A DNA stretch of 64,000 bases from Fimbriimonadaceae bacterium (GTDB lineage Bacteria > Armatimonadota > Fimbriimonadia > Fimbriimonadales > Fimbriimonadaceae): assembly GCA_023957775.1 (NCBI GenBank), contig JAMLGR010000010.1:1-64000 (forward strand), in the 5' to 3' direction. Both the position numbers and the translations under genes were made by a program. Shown here piece after piece: positions 9,012 to 17,505 of this stretch (positions within the stretch are counted from its first letter, which is position 1; every line of letters starts with the position of its first letter). The notes beneath the pieces are model-generated. The model was not told where the DNA came from. It searched no databases and saw only the letters and a list, made by a program, of their open reading frames with translations.

Positions 9012-10793
9012 TCAACAAAGCGCACGTCTCAGGTACGCCTCGTACGCCGGAACCCGGAACCCGGCCTCCTGCCCCGCGCTCGCCAACACCCCGGCGGCCC
9101 AAAGCCGCTGCCGTGTCGAGTTGTGCTCCAAAGGCTCCCTGGCCAACAAGCGCCGCACTTCCGCGGCGGTTTCGGGATCTCGCCGGATCGCCTCCCAGAG
9201 ATGCCGAAGGTGCTCGCCAAACGGACCCTCGTCGTCCGCCACCTTGGCGGCCAACTCCTCCGTCGTTCCGCCACGGGCAAGGAAGGCGAAGGCGCGCTGC
9301 GAGAGGTAGGGATGTCCGCACGCAGCCTTCCACACCGCCGCCGAATGAAGCGGATCTCCAACCCCGTATCGCGCGCCCAACTCCGCCACCTCTGACTCCG
9401 TGAAGTCGCGGAGACTCACGCGCACGCCCACGTTGAATGGCGATTGGTTCAGATCGGCGATGAAGAGATGCGCCTCGGTCGCGTAGCTGATCAGGAGGCA
9501 CAACCTCTTCCAAGGGCCGTCCGGGTCAAGAGCCCGGCGGTTGTGCCAACTCCTTACGAGGCCGAAGAAGTCGTCTGCATACTCCGTTCCGAAGACGCGG
9601 TCCACCTCGTCCATCGCCCAGCACACCGGCCCTTCCACCTGGCGCAGCAACGACTCCACCAGCGCGTCGAGATTGGAGTTGGGACCGATCCACTCGTTCC
9701 ACGAGGGTTCGTAAGTTAGCCCGAGCTGAGTAGCGAGACTGTGGACCAGAGCCCGATACAGCGTCGCGGAACGCTCGATCTCGGAACGACTGAGAGCCTG
9801 GAAGTCCGTGACCGCCACCGCGTGACCCGCTCCGCGGGCCCGCCCCGCCGCGCGGGCGACAAGCGAGGTCTTGCCGGTTTGGCGCGGGCCGAACACCAGC
9901 ACCACGGCCTCCTGCTCACCCATCGCCTCCTCGACGCGCCGGTCGGCGGCGCGCTCGATGTACAGCCGGGATCCCGCAGGAACGGCGCCGCCGGAAGCGG
10001 CTGCTTCCGGTTCAACACCCTCTTGGTTGGCCGGATGTCCTTCCCGCGCCGAAGCTTCCCAGTCGAGTGCGCCAGGGACGCGCCACTCCGGAGCGTCCAA
10101 GGCCGCTGCGGCGGCGGCGCCCGGCGTTTGGCCGTACTCGTCCGCCAGCATCGTCTCGAGCGCCTCGTACTGCTGGAGCGCCATCGTGTGATTCCCCATC
10201 GATGCGTAACCCAGGATCGACGCGACGTAGGGCTCTTCCCGCAGCGGCGCGAGCAAGGTCGCCGCATGGGCGAGCCGGACGGCCTCCCTTCCTTGTCCGC
10301 GGCCGACCAGCGTTCGGCACAACTCGTCCACCGCCCGGCAGTACATCTCCTCGTACTGCCTGCGGTAAGCGAACACCCAGTCGTCGTCCAGCGGGGCCAG
10401 CAACGGCCCGCCGTAGAGCACCAAGGCATCGGCCATCGCCCCGTCGTCGTCTCCCTGCGCAGCCGCGAGCAACGATTCGAACTCCTCCACGTCGGACTTC
10501 ACGGCCTCGACCGCCAACATCGTCTTGCCGTGGTCGGTTCGCACCCACTTGCCACGCTCTCCCTCGTCCTCGAGAGCATCGCGCAGGTCGGCGATCGCAC
10601 GCCGAAGGCTTTGGGCCTGACGGTCTCCGTCGGAGTCCGGCCACAAAAGGTCTTGCAGCGTGTGGTTCGCAATGGGTCTACCCTTGTTCAGGGCCAAGAA
10701 CGCGAGCAGAGCCCCCACCCTTCTGGAACGGAAGCTCGCCGCCGTGCCCGACGACACGACCTCGAATCGTCCCAACATACGAATCTGCCACAT
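9012..10793 (-). CDS. SARP-family regulator (BTAD) fused to AAA-like ATPase
   Basis: A 593-residue protein. Residues 1-95 are an OmpR-type winged helix as in SARP activators (MLGRFEV start, RRVGALLAFLAL helix, LLWPDS, QSLRRAIADLRDAL recognition region). Residues ~98-235 are the helical bacterial transcriptional activation domain (BTAD). After a linker, residues ~275-593 form an AAA-like ATPase with Walker A FGPRQTGKTS (301-310), Walker B CWAMDEVD (391-398), and SPFNVGVRVSLRDFT and GHPYLSQ motifs. These match the ATPase motifs of the two large proteins at 1095 and 4402 closely. It lacks the NB-ARC plus TPR tail of AfsR-like proteins. It is probably a DNA-binding activator switched by nucleotide state. 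The trio in 10 kb hints at one regulatory circuit. Confidence 0.8.
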   Translation of the reverse strand: MWQIRMLGRFEVVSSGTAASFRSRRVGALLAFLALNKGRPIANHTLQDLLWPDSDGDRQAQSLRRAIADLRDALEDEGERGKWVRTDHGKTMLAVEAVKSDVEEFESLLAAAQGDDDGAMADALVLYGGPLLAPLDDDWVFAYRRQYEEMYCRAVDELCRTLVGRGQGREAVRLAHAATLLAPLREEPYVASILGYASMGNHTMALQQYEALETMLADEYGQTPGAAAAAALDAPEWRVPGALDWEASAREGHPANQEGVEPEAAASGGAVPAGSRLYIERAADRRVEEAMGEQEAVVLVFGPRQTGKTSLVARAAGRARGAGHAVAVTDFQALSRSEIERSATLYRALVHSLATQLGLTYEPSWNEWIGPNSNLDALVESLLRQVEGPVCWAMDEVDRVFGTEYADDFFGLVRSWHNRRALDPDGPWKRLCLLISYATEAHLFIADLNQSPFNVGVRVSLRDFTESEVAELGARYGVGDPLHSAAVWKAACGHPYLSQRAFAFLARGGTTEELAAKVADDEGPFGEHLRHLWEAIRRDPETAAEVRRLLAREPLEHNSTRQRLWAAGVLASAGQEAGFRVPAYEAYLRRALC

Positions 10794-10817
10794 GGTTCAA
10801 GGGGCCGTCGCAACCCA

Positions 10818-10834
10818 GTGGAATGAGATTCCAC
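10818..10834. promoter_or_regulatory. Inverted repeat upstream of the SARP-ATPase gene
   Basis: GTGGAAT, spacer GAG, ATTCCAC: a perfect 7-bp inverted repeat 25 bp upstream of the ATG at 10793. Position and symmetry fit an operator for a dimeric regulator, possibly autoregulation. A short hairpin in the 5' leader is the alternative. The rest of the 10794-10966 gap holds nothing I recognise. Confidence 0.3.
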
Positions 10835-10966
10835 GAACCTTGCGCCGCATCCTGCATGCCGCAACCCTGCACGTTTCCCAGACATAAGGCCGGGTTTCGC
10901 CCCGGGGCGCCGATATCACTGGAGCCGCGAGAACCGCCGACTCTCTCCCCCTGCGGATCGTCGGGT

Positions 10967-11281
10967 TCAGTCCCTCGGGTGCTTCTCCATCACCTCGCGC
11001 TCGAGCGCCTCGACGCGCTGTTGCGCCTCGCGATCGCTGAGAACGCGCATGTACTGGACCGCTAGAACATTCACCCAGAAGATCCCATCGTGGTCGTGCA
11101 CCCCGTCCTTCTTGCGGTACACGAGTTCCAGGCACAACATGTCGTTCTCGTGCCCGCGCACGAGGTAGACGCACTGGTCCGCACGGTGCTCGGCTAGGGG
11201 TCCCGGCGTCCAGCGCACTTCGACGAACTGTCCCACCAGCTCCATCCGGCTCCGATCGCGGTCGAGAACGTTGATGTCCAT
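10967..11281 (-). CDS. Hypothetical protein
   Basis: A 104-residue soluble protein that I do not recognise. The N-terminal part is beta-rich (GQFVEVRW, CVYLVRGHENDMLCLELVYRK). The C-terminus is an acidic and basic helix (REAQQRVEALEREVMEK) that may form a coiled coil. No signal peptide, membrane helix or catalytic motif is visible. The ATG at 11281 is chosen; an in-frame ATG at 11317 would add MHGKPVHDYAES and has a GGGGAC element close to it, so the start is uncertain. It lies between the SARP gene and a divergent PEP-CTERM gene. Confidence 0.55.
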   Translation of the reverse strand: MDINVLDRDRSRMELVGQFVEVRWTPGPLAEHRADQCVYLVRGHENDMLCLELVYRKKDGVHDHDGIFWVNVLAVQYMRVLSDREAQQRVEALEREVMEKHPRD

Positions 11282-11400
11282 GGATTCAGCATAGTCGTGA
11301 ACCGGTTTGCCGTGCATGTCCCCGAATCCGGCGACACCTTGCCGACCCGTAATTTTGCCGGGTTCTTAGGAATCTTCTTCCCTTCGTTCGACGAGACTAG

Positions 11401-11406
11401 TACAAT
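11401..11406 (+). promoter_or_regulatory. Candidate -10 element for the PEP-CTERM gene
   Basis: TACAAT resembles a sigma-70 -10 box and lies 34 bp upstream of the ATG at 11440. No good -35 hexamer is present at 16-18 bp spacing (the best is TTCCCT), so this is a weak call. A strong ribosome site (AAGGAG, 11429-11434) follows. Confidence 0.3.
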
Positions 11407-11439
11407 GATCGTGTCTGGTTGTTTGTTGAAGGAGATGTG

Positions 11440-12099
11440 ATGAATTTTCAACGCCCGCTCTTGATCGCCGCCCTCGCCTTGGGGACCACTTCGGCATTTG
11501 CCGCCCCGTACTCGTGGGTGAACTGGACGTCGTGGACGAACGGTGTCACTGCTTCTGGAACTATCAGCACCAGCAATGGCCTCGTCGGCGTGACGGTGAC
11601 CGGCGGCTTCACCGACCTGCTCACGAACTACCCCGCATGGACGCCGACCACCAGTTGGGCCGACGGGTCCATCGTCGACAATGCTCCGGACAATACGTCC
11701 ATTGTCAAACTCATCAGTCCGACCACCATCACGGTGACGTTTGATCGCGCTGTCTCGGACCTTGCGTTTGCCGTGTGGAGCGTCGGGCAGAATGGCAATG
11801 CCGTCACATACTCCTTCGACCACAACCTGTCGTTGGTGACCGGTGGCCCGAGCACCGAATACGGTGGCCAAACCATCACGACGACGGCAACGACGCTCAC
11901 CGGCGAGGAAGGCAACGGGACCGTTCTCTTCGCCGGCCCGCTGACGTCGCTCACCTTCACCACCAACCCCGCCGAAAACTGGCACGGGTTCAACCTCGGC
12001 CTGAAGACCGCACAGCCCGTCCCCGAGCCCTTCACGATGGTGCTCGGCGCAGCCGCACTCGCGGTTGGTGCCAACCGACGGCGGGCCAAGAAAGCGTAA
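11440..12099 (+). CDS. PEP-CTERM secreted protein
   Basis: A 219-residue exported protein. The ATG at 11440 sits 5 bp after AAGGAG; an in-frame TTG-type start at 11419 would only prepend residues before the signal peptide. The signal peptide runs to about residue 22 (LLIAALALGTTSAFAA). The body is Thr/Ser/Gly/Asn-rich and beta-stranded, as in surface-layer or matrix proteins. The tail is VPEP-FTMVL, a short hydrophobic helix, then NRRRAKKA, a classical PEP-CTERM exosortase sorting signal. The binding partner is unknown. A strong terminator follows. Confidence 0.85.
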   Translation: MNFQRPLLIAALALGTTSAFAAPYSWVNWTSWTNGVTASGTISTSNGLVGVTVTGGFTDLLTNYPAWTPTTSWADGSIVDNAPDNTSIVKLISPTTITVTFDRAVSDLAFAVWSVGQNGNAVTYSFDHNLSLVTGGPSTEYGGQTITTTATTLTGEEGNGTVLFAGPLTSLTFTTNPAENWHGFNLGLKTAQPVPEPFTMVLGAAALAVGANRRRAKKA

Positions 12100-12123
12100 C
12101 TCCTTTCCTTAACATCCAAACTT

Positions 12124-12153
12124 CGCCCCAGGTCCTCGACCTGGGGCGCTTTT
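12124..12153 (+). terminator. Rho-independent terminator
   Basis: A perfect 11-bp stem CGCCCCAGGTC / GACCTGGGGCG with loop CTC (12124-12148), followed by CTTTTCGTTT. It ends the PEP-CTERM transcript and separates it from the convergent permease gene. Confidence 0.85.
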
Positions 12154-12162
12154 CGTTTGCCC

Positions 12163-13119
12163 CTACGCCTTGAACGCGCCGCTCGTCACCCCTGCCATGA
12201 ACGGCTTCGTGGCATAGAGGAAGAGCACCAGGAGCGGGATGCTCGCCAGCATGTACGCGGCGAACATCGTCGCGTAGTTCGCCGAGAGGTTGCTCTGCCC
12301 CATCAGGAACAAACCCGACGCCACCACGTGGTACTTCGCGTCCGAGTTCGTGATGAACGGCCAGAGGAAGTTGTTCCACGTGCCCAGGATGTTCACGATC
12401 GCCACCACCGCGATCACCGACTTCGACAAGGGCAGCACCAGCCTCCAGTACAAGGTGAAATGCCCCGCCCCGTCCATGCGCGCGGACTCGAACAGCTCGC
12501 CCGGCAACCCGTCGAAGAACCCCTTGAACAAGAAGATCGCGAAGATCTGGCCGCCCGCGATGTACGGCAGGATCAGCACCCAGTGCGAGTTCAACAACCC
12601 CAACTGCTTCACCCACATGAAGCTGGGAACGAGGGTCAGCACCCCCGGAATCATCATGAAACCCAACACCGCCAAAAACAGCGTCTCCCGCCCCCGGAAC
12701 CGGCACCGCGAGAACACGTAACCCGATACCGTGCCCACGAGCACGACCCCGATCACCGTCACCAAACACACGAAGATCGTGTTGAGCGTGTAAGGACGCA
12801 ACACCTCCCAAGCGTACGCGTAACCCTGCCCCAGTTGGCTCGCGACCACCCGCATCGCCTCCCAGTAACCGACACGGCGCACCGCAGCCCCCTTCTCCGT
12901 CGACGCGGCGACTTTGAACCCCTCGGTGCGCCCGGAAAGACGCTCGCGCGTATACTCCGCTCCCGCAACCGCGGCCTTGGGCCAGCCGAAGAACGAGTGG
13001 TTCATCTCCGAGTTCGTGCGCAACGAGTTGTTCAGCACGAACGCGAATGGCAGCAGGGTGAGCCCCAAGATCGCGAGCAGCGCCGCGTGAAGCCAGATCT
13101 GGCCGCCTCGACGCCTCAT
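12163..13119 (-). CDS. Sugar ABC transporter permease (MalG-like)
   Basis: A 318-residue inner-membrane permease of the carbohydrate-uptake MalG family, with six predicted membrane helices. The EAA loop that docks the ATPase is present near the C-terminal third (GELFESARMDGAGHF, consensus EAAxxDGA). A soluble insert of about 70 residues follows the first helix (NSLRTNSEMNHSFFGW), longer than in E. coli MalG. The ATG at 13119 overlaps the stop of the upstream permease (ATGA), pointing to coupled translation. A longer frame to 13218 would lie wholly inside that gene and is rejected. No ATPase gene is in the cluster, so a shared MsmK/MalK-type ATPase elsewhere is likely. Confidence 0.9.
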   Translation of the reverse strand: MRRRGGQIWLHAALLAILGLTLLPFAFVLNNSLRTNSEMNHSFFGWPKAAVAGAEYTRERLSGRTEGFKVAASTEKGAAVRRVGYWEAMRVVASQLGQGYAYAWEVLRPYTLNTIFVCLVTVIGVVLVGTVSGYVFSRCRFRGRETLFLAVLGFMMIPGVLTLVPSFMWVKQLGLLNSHWVLILPYIAGGQIFAIFLFKGFFDGLPGELFESARMDGAGHFTLYWRLVLPLSKSVIAVVAIVNILGTWNNFLWPFITNSDAKYHVVASGLFLMGQSNLSANYATMFAAYMLASIPLLVLFLYATKPFMAGVTSGAFKA

Positions 13120-14009
13120 CCGGTCTCCCCCGCGAGCTCCTCCGAAGACCGGAAGTAGCGCATGTTCAGGATCGTCATCCCGAGGATCAGCAGAAACAGG
13201 ATCACGCCGATCGCGCACGCGTAACCCATGCGCTGGAACGTGAACGCGTTCATGTACATCCAGAGACCCGGCACCATCGTCCGGAACCCGGGCCCGCCCC
13301 GAGTGAGGATGAACATCCCTTCGAACCCCTGCACGCTCCCGATCACCGTCAAGATCGTCAGCAGCTTGACCTGGCTCATCACCAGGGGGACGTCGACCTT
13401 CCAGAACTTGCGGATACCCCGGGCTCCATCAAGCTCAGCCGCCTCGTGGACGCTCTCCGAGATCCCCGCCAACCCCGCGTAGTAGATCAGGATGTTGATC
13501 CCGCCGGCGAACGGAAAGCCGATAAACAGGATCGCCCAAAGGGCCGTGCGCGGGTCGGTGAGCCAACCGCGCGTGAGGTCGTCGCGTCCCGCAAGGCGCA
13601 GCAGCTCGTTGAGGAAGCCCATGTCGTTGTAGACCATGCCCTGCCAGATCATCAGCCCCGCCACCCCGGGCACGACGATCGGGATCAGGAACATCACGCG
13701 GTAAAGGTAGCGCGCGCGCTCTGATTGGAGCGAGAAGATCAGGCGGGCGACGATCAGCGGCGCCGTCACGACCACCGCCAGCCCGAAGAGCGTGAGAATC
13801 CCCAGATTCAGGAAGCTGATCGCGAGGGTGGGGTCGTGGAGATACTCCACGTAGTTGGCAAACCCAACGTACCGCGACGCGCCCCCCACCTCGTACTCGT
13901 AGAACGAGGTCGCGAACGCCCAGACGAACGGCACCAGGCTGAACACGGCCAGCAGCAAGAAGGTCGGCGCCAACATGGCGTAGGGCGTGAGCGAGGGACG
14001 GGGCTTCAA
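13116..14009 (-). CDS. Sugar ABC transporter permease (MalF/UgpA-like)
   Basis: A 297-residue inner-membrane permease with about six helices and an EAA loop (SVHEAAELDGARGIRKFW) for contact with the ATPase. It pairs with the MalG-like permease. I choose TTG at 14009 because it forms a TTGA overlap with the stop of the binding-protein gene and follows GAGGGAG by about 9 bases. The N-terminus then reads LKPRPSLTPYAMLAP just before the first helix, as is usual in this family. The longer frame to 14057 would lie inside the upstream gene. The substrate is not readable from the sequence; the nearby oxidoreductases suggest a plant or matrix saccharide. Confidence 0.88.
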   Translation of the reverse strand: MKPRPSLTPYAMLAPTFLLLAVFSLVPFVWAFATSFYEYEVGGASRYVGFANYVEYLHDPTLAISFLNLGILTLFGLAVVVTAPLIVARLIFSLQSERARYLYRVMFLIPIVVPGVAGLMIWQGMVYNDMGFLNELLRLAGRDDLTRGWLTDPRTALWAILFIGFPFAGGINILIYYAGLAGISESVHEAAELDGARGIRKFWKVDVPLVMSQVKLLTILTVIGSVQGFEGMFILTRGGPGFRTMVPGLWMYMNAFTFQRMGYACAIGVILFLLILGMTILNMRYFRSSEELAGETG

Positions 14010-15547
14010 CGGGGCAACTCCCTCATGCCGGCTCGAATCGGCGCGAGTTCGCGCCACTTCGGTTCGAACTTCGAAAGGTCGATCCCCTTCCGCCGCACCA
14101 CGGTTTCAGACGCGGTGCGCACGTTCGACTCCATCCACTTCATGAACTCGTCTTCGCCGATCCCGTCGTCCAGGTACAGATCCAGCATCCTGCGGAAGAT
14201 CTCGTTGAAGCGCAGGTCGAACGCGTACAGCCATTTGGTGGTGGTGTAGTTGCGCTGCAGAATCTCGTGGAAAGGCATCAGCTCGGGGCGGGGCTCGACC
14301 CCCACGATGTTCGGCAACAGCGCAAGAACTTCGTTCACCACGAGGTCCGTGTTCTTCGGCACGGTCAGGAACTGGAGAAACGCGATGGCCCGCTGGAGCT
14401 TCACCGAGGTGGCGGCGTCGCCCGTATCGTTGATCGCGCTGTTGGTGATTTCAAACTGCGTCCCCGCCCCACCGACCACCACCATCGGGTGTCCGTCCGC
14501 GAAGCGGCTCGTGGAGCGTGGGATGGGCGGCAAGTAGAACACCCCCCACTCGAACGCCATGTCCGGGTCTCCGTTCAGCCGGTACACCATCGGGCTCGCG
14601 TCCCAAAGCATCGCGCCCTGCTGCGTCACGAACAGCCGGAAGATCTCCGACGCCATGTTTTTCTGGAAGTACTTGCGCCAGTTCTTGAGGAAGCGGAAGA
14701 TCTCGACGTACCGGGGATCCCTTCGGGTGAAGAACCCCTTGCTGTTGAGGAACGCCAGTTCGTCCCAATCGAGGTAGCCCTTCATGTACTCCTCGCGCAC
14801 GGGGTCCTTGGCGAGGTCGATGCCCGGCAGGATCTCCCCGTAGAACTGGTCGAACACGAGGTCCATCCCCCAGTCGGCCACCGAGGTCGATCCCACGAGG
14901 AACGGGATGAGCCCCGCGGCCTTGATCTTCTCCTCCGCTCGCACGAACTCGGGCCAGGTCGTGGGCACGCTCAGGCCCAGGCGCCGGAAGATGTTCTTGT
15001 TGTAGAACACGCCGGTTTCGATCATGTCGTAGGTGAGGCAGTACATCTTCCCATCGGGCGCTGCCTTGCCCCGGCTGATCGCTTGGTACTTGAACTGGTC
15101 CCACCACTGTACGCTGCCCGGCTCGCCCTTCGGAATGAACGGGTTGGGTCGCTCGAGGTAGCGGTCGAGCGGGATGTACCACCCCTTCTGCACGTCCTGC
15201 CACACGTCCTCGACGTTGACGTTGAGGATCTCCGGGGCCTGCTCGGCGGCGAGTTGCGTGACCAGGTACTCGCGCTGCCCCACGGGCGCCTCGGTGAACT
15301 CGATGCGCGTGTCGGGATAGAGCCGCTCGAACTCCTCGGCGACGTGCTTGAGCCCCTCGATCGGCTTCCCGACGTCCATCGGACGCCGATCCGGCATGTA
15401 GATGCCCGGCGCGAATCGCAGCGTGTACGGGCGCGACGCCGAGGATTGCTGCGAAGCGCCCTCCACACCGTCGGAGGCTTCCCCGCGCGGCCAGAGGGCC
15501 CACGTGGCGAATCCCAGGATCAGCACGAGAGAGAGATTGCGCAGCAA
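14006..15547 (-). CDS. Sugar ABC transporter substrate-binding protein
   Basis: A 513-residue periplasmic binding protein of the extracellular solute-binding family 1. An N-terminal helix (LSLVLILGFATWALW) serves as signal anchor; there is no lipobox cysteine, so it is probably a tethered or soluble periplasmic protein. Family features are the EEFERLYPDTRIEF strand, GKMYCLTYD, GVFYNKNIFRRLGL and TTWPEFVRAEEKIKAAG, which forms one lobe of the sugar cleft. It is about 80-100 residues longer than typical members. It opens the operon with the two permeases. The 103-bp gap to the divergent PhyH gene would hold both promoters; I see no convincing operator there. Confidence 0.88.
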   Translation of the reverse strand: MLRNLSLVLILGFATWALWPRGEASDGVEGASQQSSASRPYTLRFAPGIYMPDRRPMDVGKPIEGLKHVAEEFERLYPDTRIEFTEAPVGQREYLVTQLAAEQAPEILNVNVEDVWQDVQKGWYIPLDRYLERPNPFIPKGEPGSVQWWDQFKYQAISRGKAAPDGKMYCLTYDMIETGVFYNKNIFRRLGLSVPTTWPEFVRAEEKIKAAGLIPFLVGSTSVADWGMDLVFDQFYGEILPGIDLAKDPVREEYMKGYLDWDELAFLNSKGFFTRRDPRYVEIFRFLKNWRKYFQKNMASEIFRLFVTQQGAMLWDASPMVYRLNGDPDMAFEWGVFYLPPIPRSTSRFADGHPMVVVGGAGTQFEITNSAINDTGDAATSVKLQRAIAFLQFLTVPKNTDLVVNEVLALLPNIVGVEPRPELMPFHEILQRNYTTTKWLYAFDLRFNEIFRRMLDLYLDDGIGEDEFMKWMESNVRTASETVVRRKGIDLSKFEPKWRELAPIRAGMRELPR

Positions 15548-15650
15548 GCTGATCTCAGTCTACAACTCGCGCAAAAAGAGAACTTGCGGACAACTCCTAG
15601 AAAACCGGCCTCCCACTGACTAGAATGGGCAAGGGTTCGACGCAATCGCC

Positions 15651-16457
15651 ATGGTGACACAAGCACAGATCGACGCGTTCCACAAGGACGGCTTCCTCAA
15701 TTACGGGGCGCTGCTCACGCCGGAGGAGACTCGGGAGTTGCGCGAAGCCCTCCAGCGCGTGCTCGATGGGAGCAGCGAGGCGAAACCCGAATCCACCACC
15801 AATCTCTCGGGCGGCAGCGAAGAGGTGGTCGTCCAAGTCGTCAACGTCTGGGAAGCCGAGCCCGCGTTCCGACGCCACCTTTTCCACCCGAAGCTCGTTG
15901 CGATCGTCGCCGCGCTCATGGGAACCGACACCGTGCGCGTGTGGCACGACCAGGCGCAGATCAAACCGCCCCGCATCGGCGGCCCGACCGTGTGGCACCA
16001 AGACTATCCCTATTGGCCCGTGATCGCTCCCGCAGACCTGGTGAGCGCATGGGTCGCCCTCGAGGATGCCGACCCCGACAACGGGTGCATGAGCATGGTC
16101 CCGCGCAGCCACAGGTGGGGGATCTACGGAAGGGGCACGGTCGGAAACACGGAGGAGCACGCGCCCGCGTACGACCCCGAGTTCCCACCCGAAGGCGAGG
16201 AGGTGGAGGTCGTTCCCTGCCCCGTTCGAGCCGGCAGCGTGATGTTCCACCACTGTCTCACCTGGCATGGGGCGCCCCCCAACCGCTCCGACCGCAACCG
16301 GCCCGCGATCGCGGTGCACTACATGCCCGGCCATACCCGCTACGAGCCGAGCGGAGAGCACCTGATCGGGCACCACATCGAAGTGGCGCCCGGCGAGATC
16401 CTGAAGGGCAGGGCGTTCCCGACGGTGATGGAAGGCGAAACGGTTCTGGAGGGATGA
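15651..16457 (+). CDS. Phytanoyl-CoA dioxygenase (PhyH) family protein
   Basis: A 268-residue Fe(II)/2-oxoglutarate-dependent oxygenase-like protein. The metal triad is visible as HQD in TVWHQDYPYW (near residue 120) and a distal His in HHCLTWHGAPPN (near residue 205). An Arg in the segment NRPAIAVHYMP would bind 2-oxoglutarate. The N-terminal FHKDGFLNYGALLTPEE segment is typical of PhyH. Bacterial members hydroxylate diverse small molecules, so the substrate cannot be named. It is divergent from the sugar importer and lies upstream of a second PhyH and an SDR. Confidence 0.88.
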   Translation: MVTQAQIDAFHKDGFLNYGALLTPEETRELREALQRVLDGSSEAKPESTTNLSGGSEEVVVQVVNVWEAEPAFRRHLFHPKLVAIVAALMGTDTVRVWHDQAQIKPPRIGGPTVWHQDYPYWPVIAPADLVSAWVALEDADPDNGCMSMVPRSHRWGIYGRGTVGNTEEHAPAYDPEFPPEGEEVEVVPCPVRAGSVMFHHCLTWHGAPPNRSDRNRPAIAVHYMPGHTRYEPSGEHLIGHHIEVAPGEILKGRAFPTVMEGETVLEG

Positions 16458-16512
16458 TGGGAGTGCGCCGATTCAGAGACTGTCGCAAACCGCAGTGAAG
16501 GGCTCCGGGTGC

Positions 16513-16625
16513 CACGCCCGCTGGACGGGCGTGAGTACAAGGTTGTAGCTGAAAGCCCCCGCACGCCCGCCAAGCGGGCGTGGCACCCAGGGTTTTGCAA
16601 CAGTCTCTTCATCGGCGCTTTCGTT
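16513..16625. repeat. REP-like palindromic repeats, copies 2 and 3
   Basis: Two palindromes lie 42 bp apart in the gap between the PhyH genes. Copy 2 is CACGCCCG-CTGGA-CGGGCGTG (16513-16533). Copy 3 is CACGCCCG-CCAAG-CGGGCGTG (16562-16582). Copy 3 and its right flank, up to CATCGGCGCTT, resemble copy 1 at 107-175. Paired palindromes recall BIME-type REP arrangements. No transposase is nearby. Confidence 0.7.
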
Positions 16626-16710
16626 CTTCCGCGAATTCATTCGCGGGATCCCGGTCCAAGCCCTTGCCCCAGACTCGGCCTGAGGCGCAGAATGGACGCA
16701 AGGTCATTCC

Positions 16711-17505
16711 ATGCAAACCACCGAACCCTTCAAGTACCTCCAGAAGACATACCGCCCCGACGAGGTGGAAGCCATGGCGGAAGCGATCCACGAGGACGGA
16801 TTCGCCCTGATTCCCGGCGTGCTGGACGCCGGGTTGGTCGAAGCCGCGCGCGCGAAGATCGACGCCCTCGAACCGTTCGGCTTCGACAGCCAGGGAGTGA
16901 ACGACCATTACAAGTGCGTATTCAACCGCGACCCCTTCTGGCTCCAATTCCTGGACCAACCAGGGGTGATCGACCTTGCCGAGGCCACGATGGGCTCCGA
17001 GTGCCACATCATCGGTGAGACGGCGTGGCGAAGCCATCCCGGCCACAACGGATGGTCGCCGCACACCGACCGCGTGTTCTTCGAACTGCCCGAAGAGGTG
17101 GCCCCTCACGTCAAGCTGCCGGTGTATCTGTGCACGGCGCACTTCTACCTCAGCGACATTCCCGAGGAGCTATGCCCGACCTACGTGATTCCAGGCAGCC
17201 ACAAGTCGGGCCGATCGCTCGATTGGGGCAAGAACCCCGAACCCAAGTGGGAGGGGCGAGGGTTGGAGCCCGTGCTGTGCAAGGCGGGCGACGTGCTGTT
17301 CTTCCGCAGCGAAATCTGGCACACCGGGAGCCTCAACCGGTCCGAACAGACGCGCTACCTCCTTCAGGTGCACTACTCGCACCGTTTTATCGCCCAGCAG
17401 TTTTCGCCCTACCTGGAGTGGCGGTTCAACCCCGAGGTGCTGGCGGCGGCCAACCCGAGGCAACTCCGCCTCCTGGGCAACCACCGGCAAGGGGCGTATG
17501 ACTAG
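16711..17505 (+). CDS. Phytanoyl-CoA dioxygenase (PhyH) family protein (second)
   Basis: A 264-residue Fe(II)/2-oxoglutarate oxygenase-like protein, only distantly similar to the PhyH at 15651. The metal site is HTD in GWSPHTDRVFF (near residue 117) plus a distal His in SEIWHTGSLNRS (near 212). RYLLQVHYSHR supplies the likely 2-oxoglutarate Arg. HEDGFALIPGVLD is the usual N-terminal signature. It overlaps the following SDR by 8 bp, so oxygenase and dehydrogenase are probably co-translated. They may act in sequence: hydroxylation, then oxidation of the new alcohol. That order is inference. Confidence 0.88.
   Translation: MQTTEPFKYLQKTYRPDEVEAMAEAIHEDGFALIPGVLDAGLVEAARAKIDALEPFGFDSQGVNDHYKCVFNRDPFWLQFLDQPGVIDLAEATMGSECHIIGETAWRSHPGHNGWSPHTDRVFFELPEEVAPHVKLPVYLCTAHFYLSDIPEELCPTYVIPGSHKSGRSLDWGKNPEPKWEGRGLEPVLCKAGDVLFFRSEIWHTGSLNRSEQTRYLLQVHYSHRFIAQQFSPYLEWRFNPEVLAAANPRQLRLLGNHRQGAYD

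Noticed and set aside
15548-15650. Promoter box TAGAAT (15621-15626) for the PhyH gene
   Set aside because: No -35-like hexamer exists at usual spacing, and the gap also serves the divergent operon, so I could not support one promoter.
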